From the NCBI GenBank assembly GCA_038501625.1, contig JAZAYU010000002.1:17350053-17414052 (forward strand): a stretch of 64,000 nt of DNA, read 5' to 3'. Positions 1 to 11,090 of this stretch are shown one piece after another. The notes under the pieces were generated by a model that was not told where the DNA came from, ran no database searches, and saw only the letters and a list, made by a program, of their open reading frames with translations. The position numbers and the translations under genes were made by a program. The stretch is from Corbicula japonica (Eukaryota > Mollusca > Bivalvia > Venerida > Cyrenidae). Position 1 is the first letter of the stretch, and every line of letters begins with the position of its first letter.

Positions 1-633
1 ATATTTACTTAATAGGATAAGGATTTTCAATGTTACAGGCAACATTAAGTTCCGTATTTAAGTCATTTGAAAGGGGCATAACTAAAAAATACTGAAACAG
101 GAGTTATCATTCTTGATGTCACAAATGGCTTTGTTCATACAGATGATTTATAATCCAAGTATTAAGTTAATAGGACAAGTACTTTGAAAGTTATAGTCAA
201 CATTAAGTTTCATATTAAAGTTCCATTATAAAGTCATTTGAAAGGGCATAACTCAAAAAATACTGAAACAGGAGTTCTCATTCTTGTCGTCACAGATGGT
301 TTTGTTCATGCAGATGATATATTCCAAGTATCATGTTAATAGGACAAGTACTTTCAAAGTTATAGGCAACATTAAGTTTCATATTAACGTTGGGGGACTA
401 CCGGACGACGGCACTTCCGACGACGGCACTGCCGACGACGACAACGACGACGACGTCGCCGGACAATATGATCCAATGTGTCTTCCTACTTTCGCAGACG
501 ACACAAAAAAGAGGCTTTACTCCATCAAATGTGACCTTAACCTAAAACTTTGGCATACTCATGACCGTGCTGTTATAAGTAGTATAATTTGAAAGTTTGA
601 TGAAGAAATATTAAGAAATGGCAAAGTTATTGC

Positions 634-1081
634 TGTCGTGAAGAAGCGAATTCACCAACATTTCACCGCCGGTGTAGATTTTATCAACTTTCACCGCCGG
701 TGTAGACAGCATAACTTGGGCCGCCGGTGCTCTTGTAATGATGGTCATGTGACTGGGGACTTATTAAGTAAACTATAAAAACTGACGACAGTAATAAAGG
801 ACTAGGGAGGAACCAGTGTTAAAGACAGACTAAAAGTGTAATAATGTTTAAATGTTAAAGTTAAAGAAAAAGTGTTTTATAAAAGTTCAAAATTGTGAAA
901 CGATAAAAAGGATACTTAAATCATATTATTAAAAATGCTTAAAATATTAAAATACATATAACATATTGATTTATTAATATAAAGAATTGAAATTAAATAT
1001 TAAATAGTGTGACGCATTGAAATCGTTGTTTTGATTATCAATTGACTTATTTATGTGGAAAATAAATATAACTTCGCCACA
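634..1081 (+). mobile_element. Candidate BEL/Pao-type 5' LTR in the left arm
   Basis: The segment starts TGTCG and ends CGCCACA, much as the BEL LTR at 15623 starts TGTTGG and ends CCCCACA. A TATA-like CTATAAAA lies at 773-780. A possible primer binding site (TGGTCCCGCGAACCGG) starts at 1086, a few bases past the end. The left boundary is supported because the sequence just outside resembles the family repeat near 5690-5740, which has no LTR. No matching 3' LTR is in the window, so the limits are inferred. Confidence 0.55.
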
Positions 1082-1339
1082 GAATTGGTCCCGCGAACCG
1101 GATACCGATGAAACAGTGGATATTACTTGACTGTGTTTAATTACCGAATTTTATTAGTTGCATGGATATATTGTATTGGTGTATTAACGTTCAGTAATGG
1201 AAATAATTATTTTTTTTTGTGTTTTAATATATTCATGTGGATACATTGGTGTTACATCGGATGATAAATATGCACCAACTTCACAGTGACTGTTTTTTTT
1301 TAAAAAAAGGTGTAGTCATTAAAACAGACAGCAGACATA

Positions 1340-1834
1340 ATGGCGAATATACCGACACTCAAAGGGGTAAGAACCCGCTTTAGAAACATTTTAGATAAAG
1401 AAATTACAAACGCAACTGCAATATGTAGTTCGGAAATTATTGATAGTGAGAGAAATATTCGTTTACAGGAAGCTAGAAAATGCTTGAAAGTGATAAAGCT
1501 GTATATAGGTAGATTACAAGAACAAACGAGAACACTGAGTGATGCCGTTGGTGATAAAGATTTAGAATTTATAGAAAGAATAACGGAAGAAGACTGTGAT
1601 CTAATTTTTACGGTAGATAGTACCAGAATTGATTTAGAAGAATTCATTTTGTGCCAGGAACAAGTAAAAGACATTGAAAGAAAAGAAACCACGCCATCTG
1701 TGTATGAAATGCAAATGTTAGAAATGCAAGGCCAAATACAAAAAATGCTGGATTATCAGTTACGTCAAATGAAAGAGAAGTTTGAAAGAAAAGAGGAACA
1801 AGAAATATCTTTAAAAAAAGATAAACGGCGTTGA
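1340..1834 (+). CDS. BEL/Pao retrotransposon gag-like fragment (left arm)
   Basis: A 164-residue frame starting at an ATG about 260 bp past the proposed LTR. It opens with LKGVRTRFRN and is otherwise charged and helical with likely coiled-coil stretches (about residues 25-60 and 120-160), ending in K/E/R-rich sequence. An N-terminal arginine-rich helix followed by coiled coil is what gag-like leaders of BEL/Pao elements look like. No zinc knuckle, protease or RT follows, so this is the front end of a truncated element. The frame is duplicated at 2115-2597 with a different C-terminus. Family assignment rests on general likeness and on the LTR/PBS context. Confidence 0.55.
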   Translation: MANIPTLKGVRTRFRNILDKEITNATAICSSEIIDSERNIRLQEARKCLKVIKLYIGRLQEQTRTLSDAVGDKDLEFIERITEEDCDLIFTVDSTRIDLEEFILCQEQVKDIERKETTPSVYEMQMLEMQGQIQKMLDYQLRQMKEKFERKEEQEISLKKDKRR

Positions 1835-1949
1835 TGAAAAAGATTTTTATATATACGAAAGAAAGAAATAAAGAGCGTGCAAAAATTTCGTCTGATGATA
1901 ATACGTCGATTAAAGAAGAATGTCTAATGTTAACTGTACATTTATTCAG

Positions 1950-2123
1950 CCTCTCAAGCGGATGCCCCGGGTTCAATACTCGGGAGGGACACTTTTTTTT
2001 AAGTTTATTTACGTGAAAGTTGGTAGATTTCGCTCTTGTAACAAGTTATTATTTTCATTTATTGTATTTTAATAACAGTTATTCGTCATTAGTACTAACT
2101 CTACAAAAGGTATATTATTGAAA
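1950..2123. other. Unique centre of the inverted duplication, with a tRNA-like 3' half
   Basis: About 170 bp separates the two arms. It includes a stretch at 1953-1990 with CCGGGTTCAATACTCGG, which resembles a tRNA T-arm (stem CCGGG/CTCGG, loop TTCAATA) and a Pol III B box. No matching A box is seen. The rest is AT-rich with no coding signal. Confidence 0.4.
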
Positions 2124-2597
2124 CTGAATAAATGTACAGTTAACTTTTCTTTCACGCTTCTCTTTCATTTGACGTAACTGATAATCCAGCATTTTTTGTA
2201 TTTGGCCTTGCATTTCTAACATTTGCATTTCATACACAGATGGCGTGGTTTCTTTTCTTTCAATGTCTTTTACTTTTTCCTGGCACAAAATGAATTCTTC
2301 TAAATCAATTCTGGTACTATCTACCGTAAAAATTAGATCACAGTCTTCTTCCGTTATTCTTTCTATAAATTCTAAATCTTTATCACCAACGGCATCACTC
2401 AGTGTTCTCGTTTGTTCTTGTAATCTACCTATATACAGCTTTATCACTTTCAAGCATTTTCTAGCTTCCTGTAAACGAATATTTCTCTCACTATCAATAA
2501 TTTCCGAACTACATATTGCAGTTGCGTTTGTAATTTCTTTATCTAAAATGTTTCTAAAGCGGGTTCTTACCCCTTTGAGTGTCGGTATATTCGCCAT
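2115..2597 (-). CDS. BEL/Pao gag-like fragment (right arm, shortened)
   Basis: A 160-residue frame matching the left-arm gag through the MKEK stretch, with one Q-to-K change, then ending in a different short tail. Relative to the left arm, about 136 bp (1794-1929) is missing here at a junction where both sides read GAAAAG. The missing stretch lacks GT..AG ends, so it looks like a deletion rather than a spliced intron. Confidence 0.55.
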   Translation of the reverse strand: MANIPTLKGVRTRFRNILDKEITNATAICSSEIIDSERNIRLQEARKCLKVIKLYIGRLQEQTRTLSDAVGDKDLEFIERITEEDCDLIFTVDSTRIDLEEFILCQEKVKDIERKETTPSVYEMQMLEMQGQIQKMLDYQLRQMKEKRERKVNCTFIQFQ

Positions 2598-3936
2598 TAT
2601 GTCTGCTGTCTGTTTTAATGACTACACCTTTTTTAAAAAAAAAACAGTCACTGTGAAGTTGGTGCATATTTATCATCCGATGTAACACCAATGTATCCAC
2701 ATGAATATATTAAAACACAAAAAAAATAATTATTTCCATTACTGAACGTTAACACACCAATACAATATATCCATGCAACTAATAAAATTCGGTAATTAAA
2801 CACAGTCAAGTAATATCCACTGTTTCATCGGTATCCGGTTCGCGGGACCAATTCTGTGGCGAAGTTATATTTATTTTCCACATAAATAAGTCAATTGATA
2901 ATCAAAACAACGATTTCAATGCGTCACACTATTTAATATTTAATTTCAATTCTTTATATTAATAAATCAATATGTTATGTGTATTTTAATATTTTAAGCA
3001 TTTTTAATAATATGATTTAAGTATCCTTTTTATCGTTTCACAATTTTGAACTTTTATAAAACACTTTTTCTTTAACTTTAACATTTAAACATTATTACAC
3101 TTTTAGTCTGTCTTTAACACTGGTTCCTCCCTAGTCCTTTATTACTGTCGTCAGTTTTTATAGTTTACTTAATAAGTCCCCAGTCACATGACCATCATTA
3201 CAAGAGCACCGGCGGCCCAAGTTATGCTGTCTACACCGGCGGTGAAAGTTGATAAAATCTACACCGGCGGTGAAATGTTGGTGAATTCGCTTCTTCGCGA
3301 CAGCAATAACTTTGCCATTTCTTAATATTTCTTCATCAAACTTTCAAATTATACTACTTATAACAGCACGGTCATGAGTATGCCAAAGTTTTAGGTTAAG
3401 GTCACATTTGATGGAGTAAAGCCTCTTTTTTGTGTCGTCTGCGAAAGTAGGAAGACACATTGGATCATATTGTCCGGCGACGTCGTCGTCGTTGTCGTCG
3501 TCGGCAGTGCCGTCGTCGGAAGTGCCGTCGTCCGGTAGTCCCCCAACGTTAATATGAAACTTAATGTTGCCTATAACTTTGAAAGTACTTGTCCTATTAA
3601 CATGATACTTGGAATATATCATCTGCATGAACAAAACCATCTGTGACGACAAGAATGAGAACTCCTGTTTCAGTATTTTTTGAGTTATGCCCTTTCAAAT
3701 GACTTTATAATGGAACTTTAATATGAAACTTAATGTTGACTATAACTTTCAAAGTACTTGTCCTATTAACTTAATACTTGGATTATAAATCATCTGTATG
3801 AACAAAGCCATTTGTGACATCAAGAATGATAACTCCTGTTTCAGTATTTTTTTAGTTATGCCCCTTTCAAATGACTTAAATCCGGAACTTAATGTTGCCT
3901 GTAACATTGAAAATCCTTATCCTATTAAGTAAATAT
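2124..3936. repeat. Right arm of the large inverted duplication
   Basis: Reverse complement of 1-1949 except for the 136 bp deletion described above. It holds the mirrored LTR (2855-3302, minus strand) and the mirrored diverged tandem units (3540-3936). The related tandem sequence continues to about 4080 without a break, so the outer end of the duplication cannot be placed inside this window. Confidence 0.93.
2855..3302 (-). mobile_element. Candidate BEL/Pao LTR in the right arm
   Basis: Mirror copy of 634-1081, the same 448 bp length, reading TGTCG inward to CGCCACA on the minus strand. The candidate primer site follows immediately inward. Confidence 0.52.
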
Positions 3937-4525
3937 TTGGAATATAATATCTGCATGAACATAGCCATCTCTGACAACAAGATTGATAACTCCTGTTTTA
4001 CTATATCTTGAGTTATGCCCCTTTTAAATTACTTTAAAATGGAACTTAATATTGCCTTTAACTTTGAAATTACTTGTCCAATTTACATATATTTAACAAA
4101 ATTAAAAAGGATCCACTTTTTATGCTTATATTCTCATTTTCATATTTTCATTTAATCAGGTACGCTTAGAATGGTGTTTTGTTATTTAATCTCAGTTGTT
4201 TTCAAGTAAAATTGCTCATTAACATAATTTTACACACCAAGACATGAGCAACTGTCAGTCGAAGAACGATTAGTTGCCGAAGAACGATTAATTATGGATT
4301 AAAAAACACTTCATATTCAATTTAAAGGGAGGTAATTGGAAATGGTTGGAATTTTCATCGTTGTTTATCGAGGACTAGTTGTTTAATTAATTAATGTTTT
4401 GTAATTTCATTGATAACAAGCGGTAGAGAAAATTGATTTAATTCAAATAAATGTGAATACTTTTAAAATCACTGATATTTTCCCAAACCCTATTTATAAC
4501 AAAGGGAAAGATAACTAAGCTGTGG
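3937..4525. repeat. Diverged 150-170 bp tandem units, then AT-rich sequence
   Basis: Units with TTATGCCCCTTT..AAAT and ATCTGCATGAACA continue from the arm to about 4080. From 4310 to 4525 the sequence is related to 60500-60750. No coding signal. Confidence 0.6.
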
Positions 4526-4806
4526 GGGCGTCCGTGGCCGAGTGGTTAAGGTTCCCGAGTGAGAATAACTTGCCCTTCACCGCTGTGAGTTCGAGACCTA
4601 CCATGGTCAAGATCTTTCATGTGAGGAAGCTAACCAGCTAGCTTGCAGAACGTCGGTGGTTCTACCCAGGTGCCCGCTCGAGTCTGAAAATTTCCCGGAG
4701 GGGCACCTGGGGTCTTAATCCACCATGGAAAGCTGTTACGTCCACACCCATAAATGCGACTCGTAGGAGGCGGGGCAGGACGTTAAACATCGAAATCATC
4801 ATCATC
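4526..4806 (+). mobile_element. tRNA-derived SINE with target-site duplication
   Basis: The head reads GTGGCCGAGTGGTTAAGG (A box of a Leu/Ser-type tRNA) and GAGTTCGAGACC (B box) about 60 bp later. A roughly 190 bp body follows, with a tail of ATC repeats. It is bounded by a 13 bp imperfect duplication (AACTAAGCTGTGG at 4513-4525, AACTAAGTTGCGG at 4807-4819). The related sequence at 60741-60765 is continuous across the same point without the insert, an empty site that confirms the ends. I cannot name the SINE family. Confidence 0.88.
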
Positions 4807-5965
4807 AACTAAGTTGCGGCTGAAGATTTTCAAGAACACTTTATCTCTTTGCAATGATAACAGAAATGCAAATTTATTCACACGTAGAATTTTTAGTTTT
4901 TATTTTCAAATTTTACAAAATTGAAGAAAGGAAAGTGGATACTTTTTATTTTTGTTGAGTGTAATTCTTGGAATATATCATCTGCATGAAGAAAGCCATT
5001 TGTGACGACAAGGATGAGAACTCCTGTTTCAGTATTTATTGAGTTATTCCCCTTTCAAATGACTTTATTATGGAACTTTAATATGAAACTTTATGTTGCC
5101 TCATGTTAATTCTTTGAAAGTTCTTGTCCTATTTACATTATACTTGGAATATATCATCTGAATGAACAAAGCCTTCAATGACAACAACAATGATAACTCC
5201 TTTTTCACGATTTTTTTAGTAATGCCCCTTTCAAATGACTTTAATATAAAACTTAATGTGGCCTATAACTTTGAAAGTACATGTTTTATTAACTGAATAC
5301 TTGGAATATATCATCTGCATGAACAAAGCCATCTGACAACAAGAATGATAACTCCTGTTTCAGTATTTTTTCTAGTTATGAGCCTTTCAAATGACTTTAT
5401 TATGGAACTTAATGTTGCCTATAACATTGAAAGTCCTTAACCTATTAACTGAATATTTGGAATATTATATATGCACTGGAATATACAAAAAAGATAATAA
5501 CTGATCATTAATTTTAAAATTAGTTATTTTGTAGTATTGCAATGCAACTTGAATTACATCTTTTTATCATGTATGATAAAACACAGGCCCACATTTCAAC
5601 TTTTCGCAAGCATGCGACACATGTGTTCGGCGGAACACCAAATTCTAGTTATACTTTAATTTTGACACGAAAACTTAACATTGGCTATAACTTTTCCATT
5701 TCTAAATATTTCTTCATCAAACTTATGAATTATATTGCTCATGACAACACGTTTATCATTATGTCAAGGTCAAGATAGAGTTATGCCCCCTTTTTACTTG
5801 CACATTTTGACATAGAACCGGAAGACGACACAAGTGTTCAACTGAACACCCATCTAGTTTTTTTAAGATTTAATTATCATGTACTTTTCTTAGTTAATAT
5901 AATCTTCAAGCGGAGAAAGGGATTGTAGGGAGGAATGGTAGGGAGGGTTGGGCATATATATACTT
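4807..5965. repeat. Old tandem units of about 150-175 bp
   Basis: Units near 4965-5480 repeat TATCATCTGCATGAA, AACTCCTGTTTCAGT and TTATG..CCTTTCAAATGACTTT. 5490-5870 is a more diverged relative of the sequence just outside the LTR in the inverted duplication (AATATTTCTTCATCAAACTT is shared). 5870-5965 is unremarkable. Confidence 0.65.
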
Positions 5966-7361
5966 TTTAGCTCGACTATTCGAAGAATATGTCGAGCTAT
6001 TCTACTAACTTGGGCGTCGGCGTCGCCGTCCCGCTTTGGTTAAAGTTTGCGTGCAACCTACCTACATGTGTATATCTTAAAAACTACTATAGCTACAGCT
6101 TTGAAACTTGGCACACTTGTTCATCTAATGAACGTTAGAGTTATGCCAAGAACCATACTCTAACTTTCATTTTGATCAAATTATGGCCCCTTTTCGACTT
6201 AGAATTTCAGGTTAAAGTTTGCGTGCAAGCTACTGTAAGAACACATAACTTTAATACTACTTATACTAAAGCTTTGAAACTTTCAACATTGGTTCATCAT
6301 CATATCCCAAGTGTGTGCCAAGAACCATAACTCTAACTTTCATTTTGATCAAATTATGGCCCTTTTCCCACTTAGAATTTCAGGTTAAAGTTTGCGTGCA
6401 AGCTATTGTACAAACCCATAACTTCCATTATAATACTTGTACTACAACTTTGAAACTTTCAACACTTGTTCATCATCATATCCCGAGGGTGTATGCCAAG
6501 AACCATAACTCTAACTTCCATTTTGTTCAAATTATGGCCCTTTTTCGAATTAGAATTTCAGGTGAAAGTTCGCATGCAAGCTAGTTACTTTCATACTTCT
6601 TGTACTATAGCTTTGAAACTTAAGACACTTGTTGACCGTCATGACCCGGACTAAGTATGCCAAGAACCATAACTCTTTCTTTAATTTTTTTATCAAATTA
6701 TGGCCCTTTTTCGACTGAGAATTTCTGGTTAAAGTTTGCGTGCAAGCTAGTTACTTTCATACTTCTTGTACTATAGCTTTGAAACTTAAGACACTTGTTC
6801 ACCATCATGACCCTGACTATGTATGCCAAGAACCATAACTCTTTCTTTGATTTTTATCAAATTATTGCCCTTTTTGACTTAGAATTGCAGGTTAAAGTTT
6901 GCGTGCAAGCTAGTTACTTTCATACTTCTTGTACTATAGCTTTGAAACATGTTCACCATCATGACCCTGACTATGTATTTCAAGAACCATAACTCTTTCT
7001 TTGATTTTTATCAAATTATTGCCCTTTGTAGACTTAGAAATTAAGGTTAAAGTTTGCGTGCAAGCTGGTAAAAGCTCATAACTTTCAATCTATTAAAACT
7101 ACAACTTTAAAACTTTGTATACCTTTATTTTATCATACATCAGGTTAATGTTCAAAGGCCCATAACTCATCCTTGCTTTTTTATATTTAATTTTTGCCCT
7201 TTTTCACTTAGAAATTAGAACTAAGACTTAGAAATTGTGGTTAAAGTTTCAATGTTAGTGTTTTTCATATGTAATGCTATATAAAAGGTTTAAAACAGAA
7301 AACAGTTGTACTTAACATACTTTGGATGAAAGTGTTTAGTGGTTGTGATGTGGGTGGGGGC

Positions 7362-7495
7362 AAATACTATACTGTACTATACTATACTGTACTGTGCTGT
7401 ACTGTACTGTACTGTACTGTACTCTACTGTACTGTACTGTACACTACACTACACTACACTACACTACACTACACTACACTACATTTACTGTACTG
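7362..7495 (+). repeat. ACTAT / ACTGT / ACTAC pentamer microsatellite
   Basis: Consecutive blocks of ACTAT, ACTGT and then ACTAC pentamers within the helentron-like element. They occupy the same place as the ACTAT block in the second copy at 55424-55480. Confidence 0.93.
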
Positions 7496-8312
7496 TCCCC
7501 CCCCACCACCACCACCACCCACCACCACCACATACCACCACCAACAACACCACCACCACCACCAACAACAACACGAAAAACAACATCAACAACACCACCA
7601 CCAACAACAACACCACCAACAACAACACAAATAACAACAACACCAACGAAATCATCAACAACACCGTGAACAACACCACCACCGACAACAACACCACTAC
7701 CACCAACAACAACAACACCAACAACACCACCACCAACAACACTGCCAACAATACAAACAACAACACCACCAACAACAACTAAACCACCACCAACACTACC
7801 AAAAACAAAATCATCACCAACAATAACAACACCAACAACAACAACACCACTTACAACAACAACAACACCAACTGCAACACCAACAACCAACAACAATAAC
7901 AACCACACCACCAACAACAACAACTCCAACAAAACCACCATCACCACCAACACCACCACCAACAACACCAACACCACCAACATCAACACCATCACTACCA
8001 ACAACAACAACATCACTAACAACAACAACACCAACAACCAACAACAACACCAACACCAACACAAACCACAACACCAACAACACCATCATCACCAACAACA
8101 CCAACACCACCACCAAAAAACCATTACCACCAACAACAACACCATCACTACCAACATTAACAACAACACCAACAACAACACCAACACCAACACAAACCAC
8201 AACGCCAACAACAACAACAACAACACCAACAACAACAACACGATCACTACCAACAACACCAACACCAGCAACAAAACCAAAAACACCACCACCAACAACA
8301 ACAGCAACCAGC
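7496..8312 (+). repeat. CCA/ACA-rich compound microsatellite
   Basis: About 800 bp of interrupted CAACAC, CCACCA and ACAACA repeats. It opens long low-complexity frames on both strands that are not genes. The second copy has only about 160 bp of the same repeat (56188-56345). Confidence 0.93.
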
Positions 8313-8393
8313 ATACCATACTAGACTACACCACACCACACCACTATAGGTGGGCAGGGATAGTGGGTTGATGGGTGTGGGATCAGGGGTTTT

Positions 8394-11090
8394 AAGCCGA
8401 AACAAGACAAAGTACCTACTATGTATTGGTTGCCTAATATGCACAAAACACCCGTTCAAAGCAAGATATATTTGCAAACTCTAGTTCTTGTACAACAACA
8501 CAATTATCCGTGCTCTTAACATCTTGTCTTACAGCTAAAAAAGAACGTGTAATTAGGTATTGCGAAAAAGCTTTTGAAACCACTGTCAAGAATTTATTTT
8601 GGTCTATAAAATATTCAAATGACGTTTTAAAGAAGCTTTAATCAAATAATTTTCAGGCGTTCTGTTTGTCTATATAATTAATTTGATTTTTCAACTCTAT
8701 ATACTTCTCTCCCTCATAATTTAATAAGAGACAAGCTAGCCAGTCTCATTGAAAAACTTTTGCTAGAGAAAATAAAACATTTATCGCTGGTAATGAACAT
8801 AGGACATTCTTTACAATTGGTTCTTATAATAATTATACTTCATAGACCTGTCAAGACCTTATCCAGGCGCTCACATTTTTATTGGATAATATTCATTTAA
8901 GATTTGGTACCTCTATTTATGAAGAAGTAATAGGCATTCCAATGGGTACTAATTGTGCACCCCTTGTTACTGATCTGTTTTTATACTGTTATGAAAGAGA
9001 CTTTATGTTATCTCTTTCTACCGAACATCAAGATAATGTTATTACAGCTTTTAATAACACCTCGAGGTAGCCTTGATGTTTTTTTAAATATAGATAATAA
9101 CCATTATCCATCACTGGTTAATAAGATTTATCCTATGGAACTACAGCTTAATAAAGCGAACACTTCAGAAAAGCAAGCAAACTTTCTTGATCTAAATCTG
9201 TCCATTGAAAATGGTTACGTCACTACTAAAATATATGGTAAAAGAGATGATTTTTATTTTAATATAGTAAATTTTCCGTTTTTAGACGGCGATGTTCCTC
9301 GTGCAACATCTTAGGCCCCAGTTACACAGACGGTAGGTGCCCAATATGTTTTTTTATTTTAAGTTACTCGCTGTTGCGGTCGGTTTCCATGCGTGAGGTT
9401 TTCCGTGTAACCGACCATCGGTGATGAACAAGTGTTCAGTCGGCTAAAAAATTATTTATAGGTTGCTGGTAGGAGACCGAACTTAACTCAAACGGGAATG
9501 GGTCGGTGATAAGGATGATTTTATCAGTAAAATTGCTGAAATACTATCGGATTTTGTCGTTTGTAAATCGGAGCTAAATCGGGCATAGCGCTGATAAATC
9601 CGCGTTTAATAGCTAATCATCAGTGGTTCAACACTTTCCGTCGGATATGACCGGTGATTTAAGTTTGGTTATCTTTGTTTCATTGGTGACATCTAAATTT
9701 TAATGATTAAGAGCTTGCATATCTCGTGATATATGTTGCCGTTGGTTCTTTTCTTTAAAAAATCTATGTTTAAGTGATGAGAACCGATGACTTTTTCAGT
9801 TTACCGAAAAACATCACCGATGACATAATGGCAGCAGTCGATTGGTTACAGATTGAATCCCTATTAACCACCGATCAAAACCGACAAAATCCCACGTTTT
9901 AATTCTCATCATTTTTTCTATCGGTGGTAGGTATTTGTTGATCGGTTGCTTATCGGTGGCCCATCGGCGATATCGGTTGTAGACAGGTTGTCGATCGTTG
10001 ACAGCGGTTGTAGACAGGCTGTCGAACGGTTATTTGTAAAATATTTTAACCGATGAAGAACTTTAAACATGTTCACAAATCCCAATCGGTTATTTTTCAC
10101 CGACAGAACTTATTTTTTCTCAATAGCAGTTGATCGGTGGCAAACAGGTGACCAAAACGTGATATCGGTGTTTAATACGTTGTCATCGGTTCATTCCAAT
10201 ATTTGGCTGAAGAACACACAGATCATTCACCGATGGCTCTGTGTAACTTGGATGTTACGGGGTTTATATCTCACAGCCTGTTCGCTTTTCAAGAGCTTGC
10301 TACGATGTGAATGATTTCAATGAACGTAATATGTGCATTACAGAAAAACTTTTAAAACGGGGTTATCGGTATCACAAATTAAAGAAAACCTTTTGCAAGT
10401 TTTATCGCCGATACCCAGATTAATTAATTATTAATACAGGTGCAGTTTAAAATCACTATTGCAACAAGGTATTTCACAGCCACAGCACTCTGCAGGCCTG
10501 GTGATTAACCCATCTACAGTTGATCATTACGCTTACCTCTTTGGTTGCGCGACGGTGGCAGGGGTTTAAGAGTTTATGAAGGTTTATGGGGAAATCTTTT
10601 TTTATTAAAAGAACCTAGAAGCTCGATTCGTTTCTTTTATCCCTGTTATCGTGTTCTTGCTGATTTTACTCCAGGAGCTTTGGTCTCGGTAAGATCATTG
10701 AGAACCTACCCTTTGGCATAACAATGCTATAAGCTTCTTATGTTTTGTATGTTTGTGTGCTTTTGTATGCAATATTGTTGAGCCGATGGGCGGGTTGGAG
10801 TTATTTCACCAAGACAACTTGTATTTGTTTTGTGATACGAGAACCTGTTAGGCTAATGTGAGGTTGGTGCACCCTAGAACCTGGTTTAAACCCCCAGAGG
10901 CAATTTGTTTTGCCACTGACCGTTCCAAGGCGGTATCCCAAAGGTTCTCTTTTTCGTTAATTGTTTGTGGCGTCCTATTTGAATTGACATACTTATAAAA
11001 ACATGCTCTCTCTCTCCCTCTCTTATTTTCGCTGCGTGGGGAGGCTGTGTTTTGTGAGTGTGGCGATTCTTGATATGCATATATTAACTT
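8394..11090 (+). pseudogene. Decayed YLDD-type retroelement reverse transcriptase (copy 1) with 3' tail
   Basis: Reading across frames shows, in order: a TMYWLPNMHKTP-like motif (8416-8460), a LASLIEKTFARENKTF-like stretch (about 8735-8790), a FFTIGSYNNYTS-like stretch, GIPMGTNCAPL (RT motif, about 8932-8965), then LQLNKANTSEKQANFLDLNL and FPFLDGDVPRATS. A YW/YG-L-P-K-x-H-K motif and a short GIPMG RT core are features of Penelope-like RTs, which is my tentative placement. The copy has many stops. It is interrupted by an insertion at 9314-10254 and lacks about 110 bp (present in copy 2) near 10480. 10740-11090 is the 3' tail shared by at least six other copies (CCGTTCCAAGGCGGT, GTGGGGAGGCTGTG, GATATGCAT). 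Confidence 0.82.
9314..10254. mobile_element. Harbinger-type non-autonomous DNA transposon inside the retroelement
   Basis: The insert is 941 bp and flanked by TTA on both sides (9311-9313, 10255-10257). The ends are imperfect inverted repeats: GGCCCCAGTTACACAGA on the left, and CATCCAAGTTACACAGA when the right end is reverse-complemented. Copy 2 of the retroelement (around 19806) runs straight through the same TTA, so the boundaries are exact. The interior carries many ATCGGT/ACCGAT hexamers in both directions, typical of subterminal transposase sites, and no transposase frame. A TTA/TWA duplication fits PIF/Harbinger. Confidence 0.88.

Larger units (their letters stand above)
1..1949. repeat. 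Left arm of a large inverted duplication
   Basis: Position i in this arm pairs with about 3936-i in the right arm, on the opposite strand. The open frame at 284-592 reappears on the minus strand at 3344-3652 with the same protein, and the gag frame at 1340 reappears at 2597. I see only about ten differences over 1.8 kb (for example T/G near 60, and a Q/K change in gag). The arm carries, from the outside in, two or more diverged units of about 170 bp (containing GAAAGGGGCATAACT), an LTR, a leader and a gag fragment. It continues past the left edge of the window. Confidence 0.93.
5966..8393 (+). mobile_element. Helentron/pearl-like non-autonomous element, 3' end missing
   Basis: The 5' end at 5971-5996 can fold into a hairpin (CTCGAC...GTCGAG with an inner TATTC/GAATA stem) and matches the start of the element at 54482. 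Then come about six units of 160-180 bp (AAGAACCATAACTCT near 6148, 6318, 6498, 6660, 6824, 6981), a GTGGGTGGGGGC lead-in, pentamer arrays, CAACAC/CCACCA arrays, and a 3' domain with GGTGGGCAGGGATAGT. It breaks off at about 8393, where retroelement sequence begins, so the 3' inverted repeat and hairpin seen at 56606-56646 are absent. Architecture matches bivalve pearl-type elements; the superfamily is inferred. Confidence 0.72.

Noticed and set aside
284..592. 102-residue frame with an Asp-rich centre, present on both arms
   Set aside because: It overlaps the diverged tandem repeat and a GACGAC-rich stretch, its duplicate exists only because the arm is duplicated, and it shows no domain.
5966..7110. 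Regular repeats resembling a CRISPR array
   Set aside because: The units are about 170 bp and diverged, with no short conserved repeat plus unique spacers, in an animal genome.
7326..8477. Long frames on both strands (Thr/Asn-rich, Val/Leu-rich)
   Set aside because: They are produced by the CCA/ACA and pentamer microsatellites and have no coding character.
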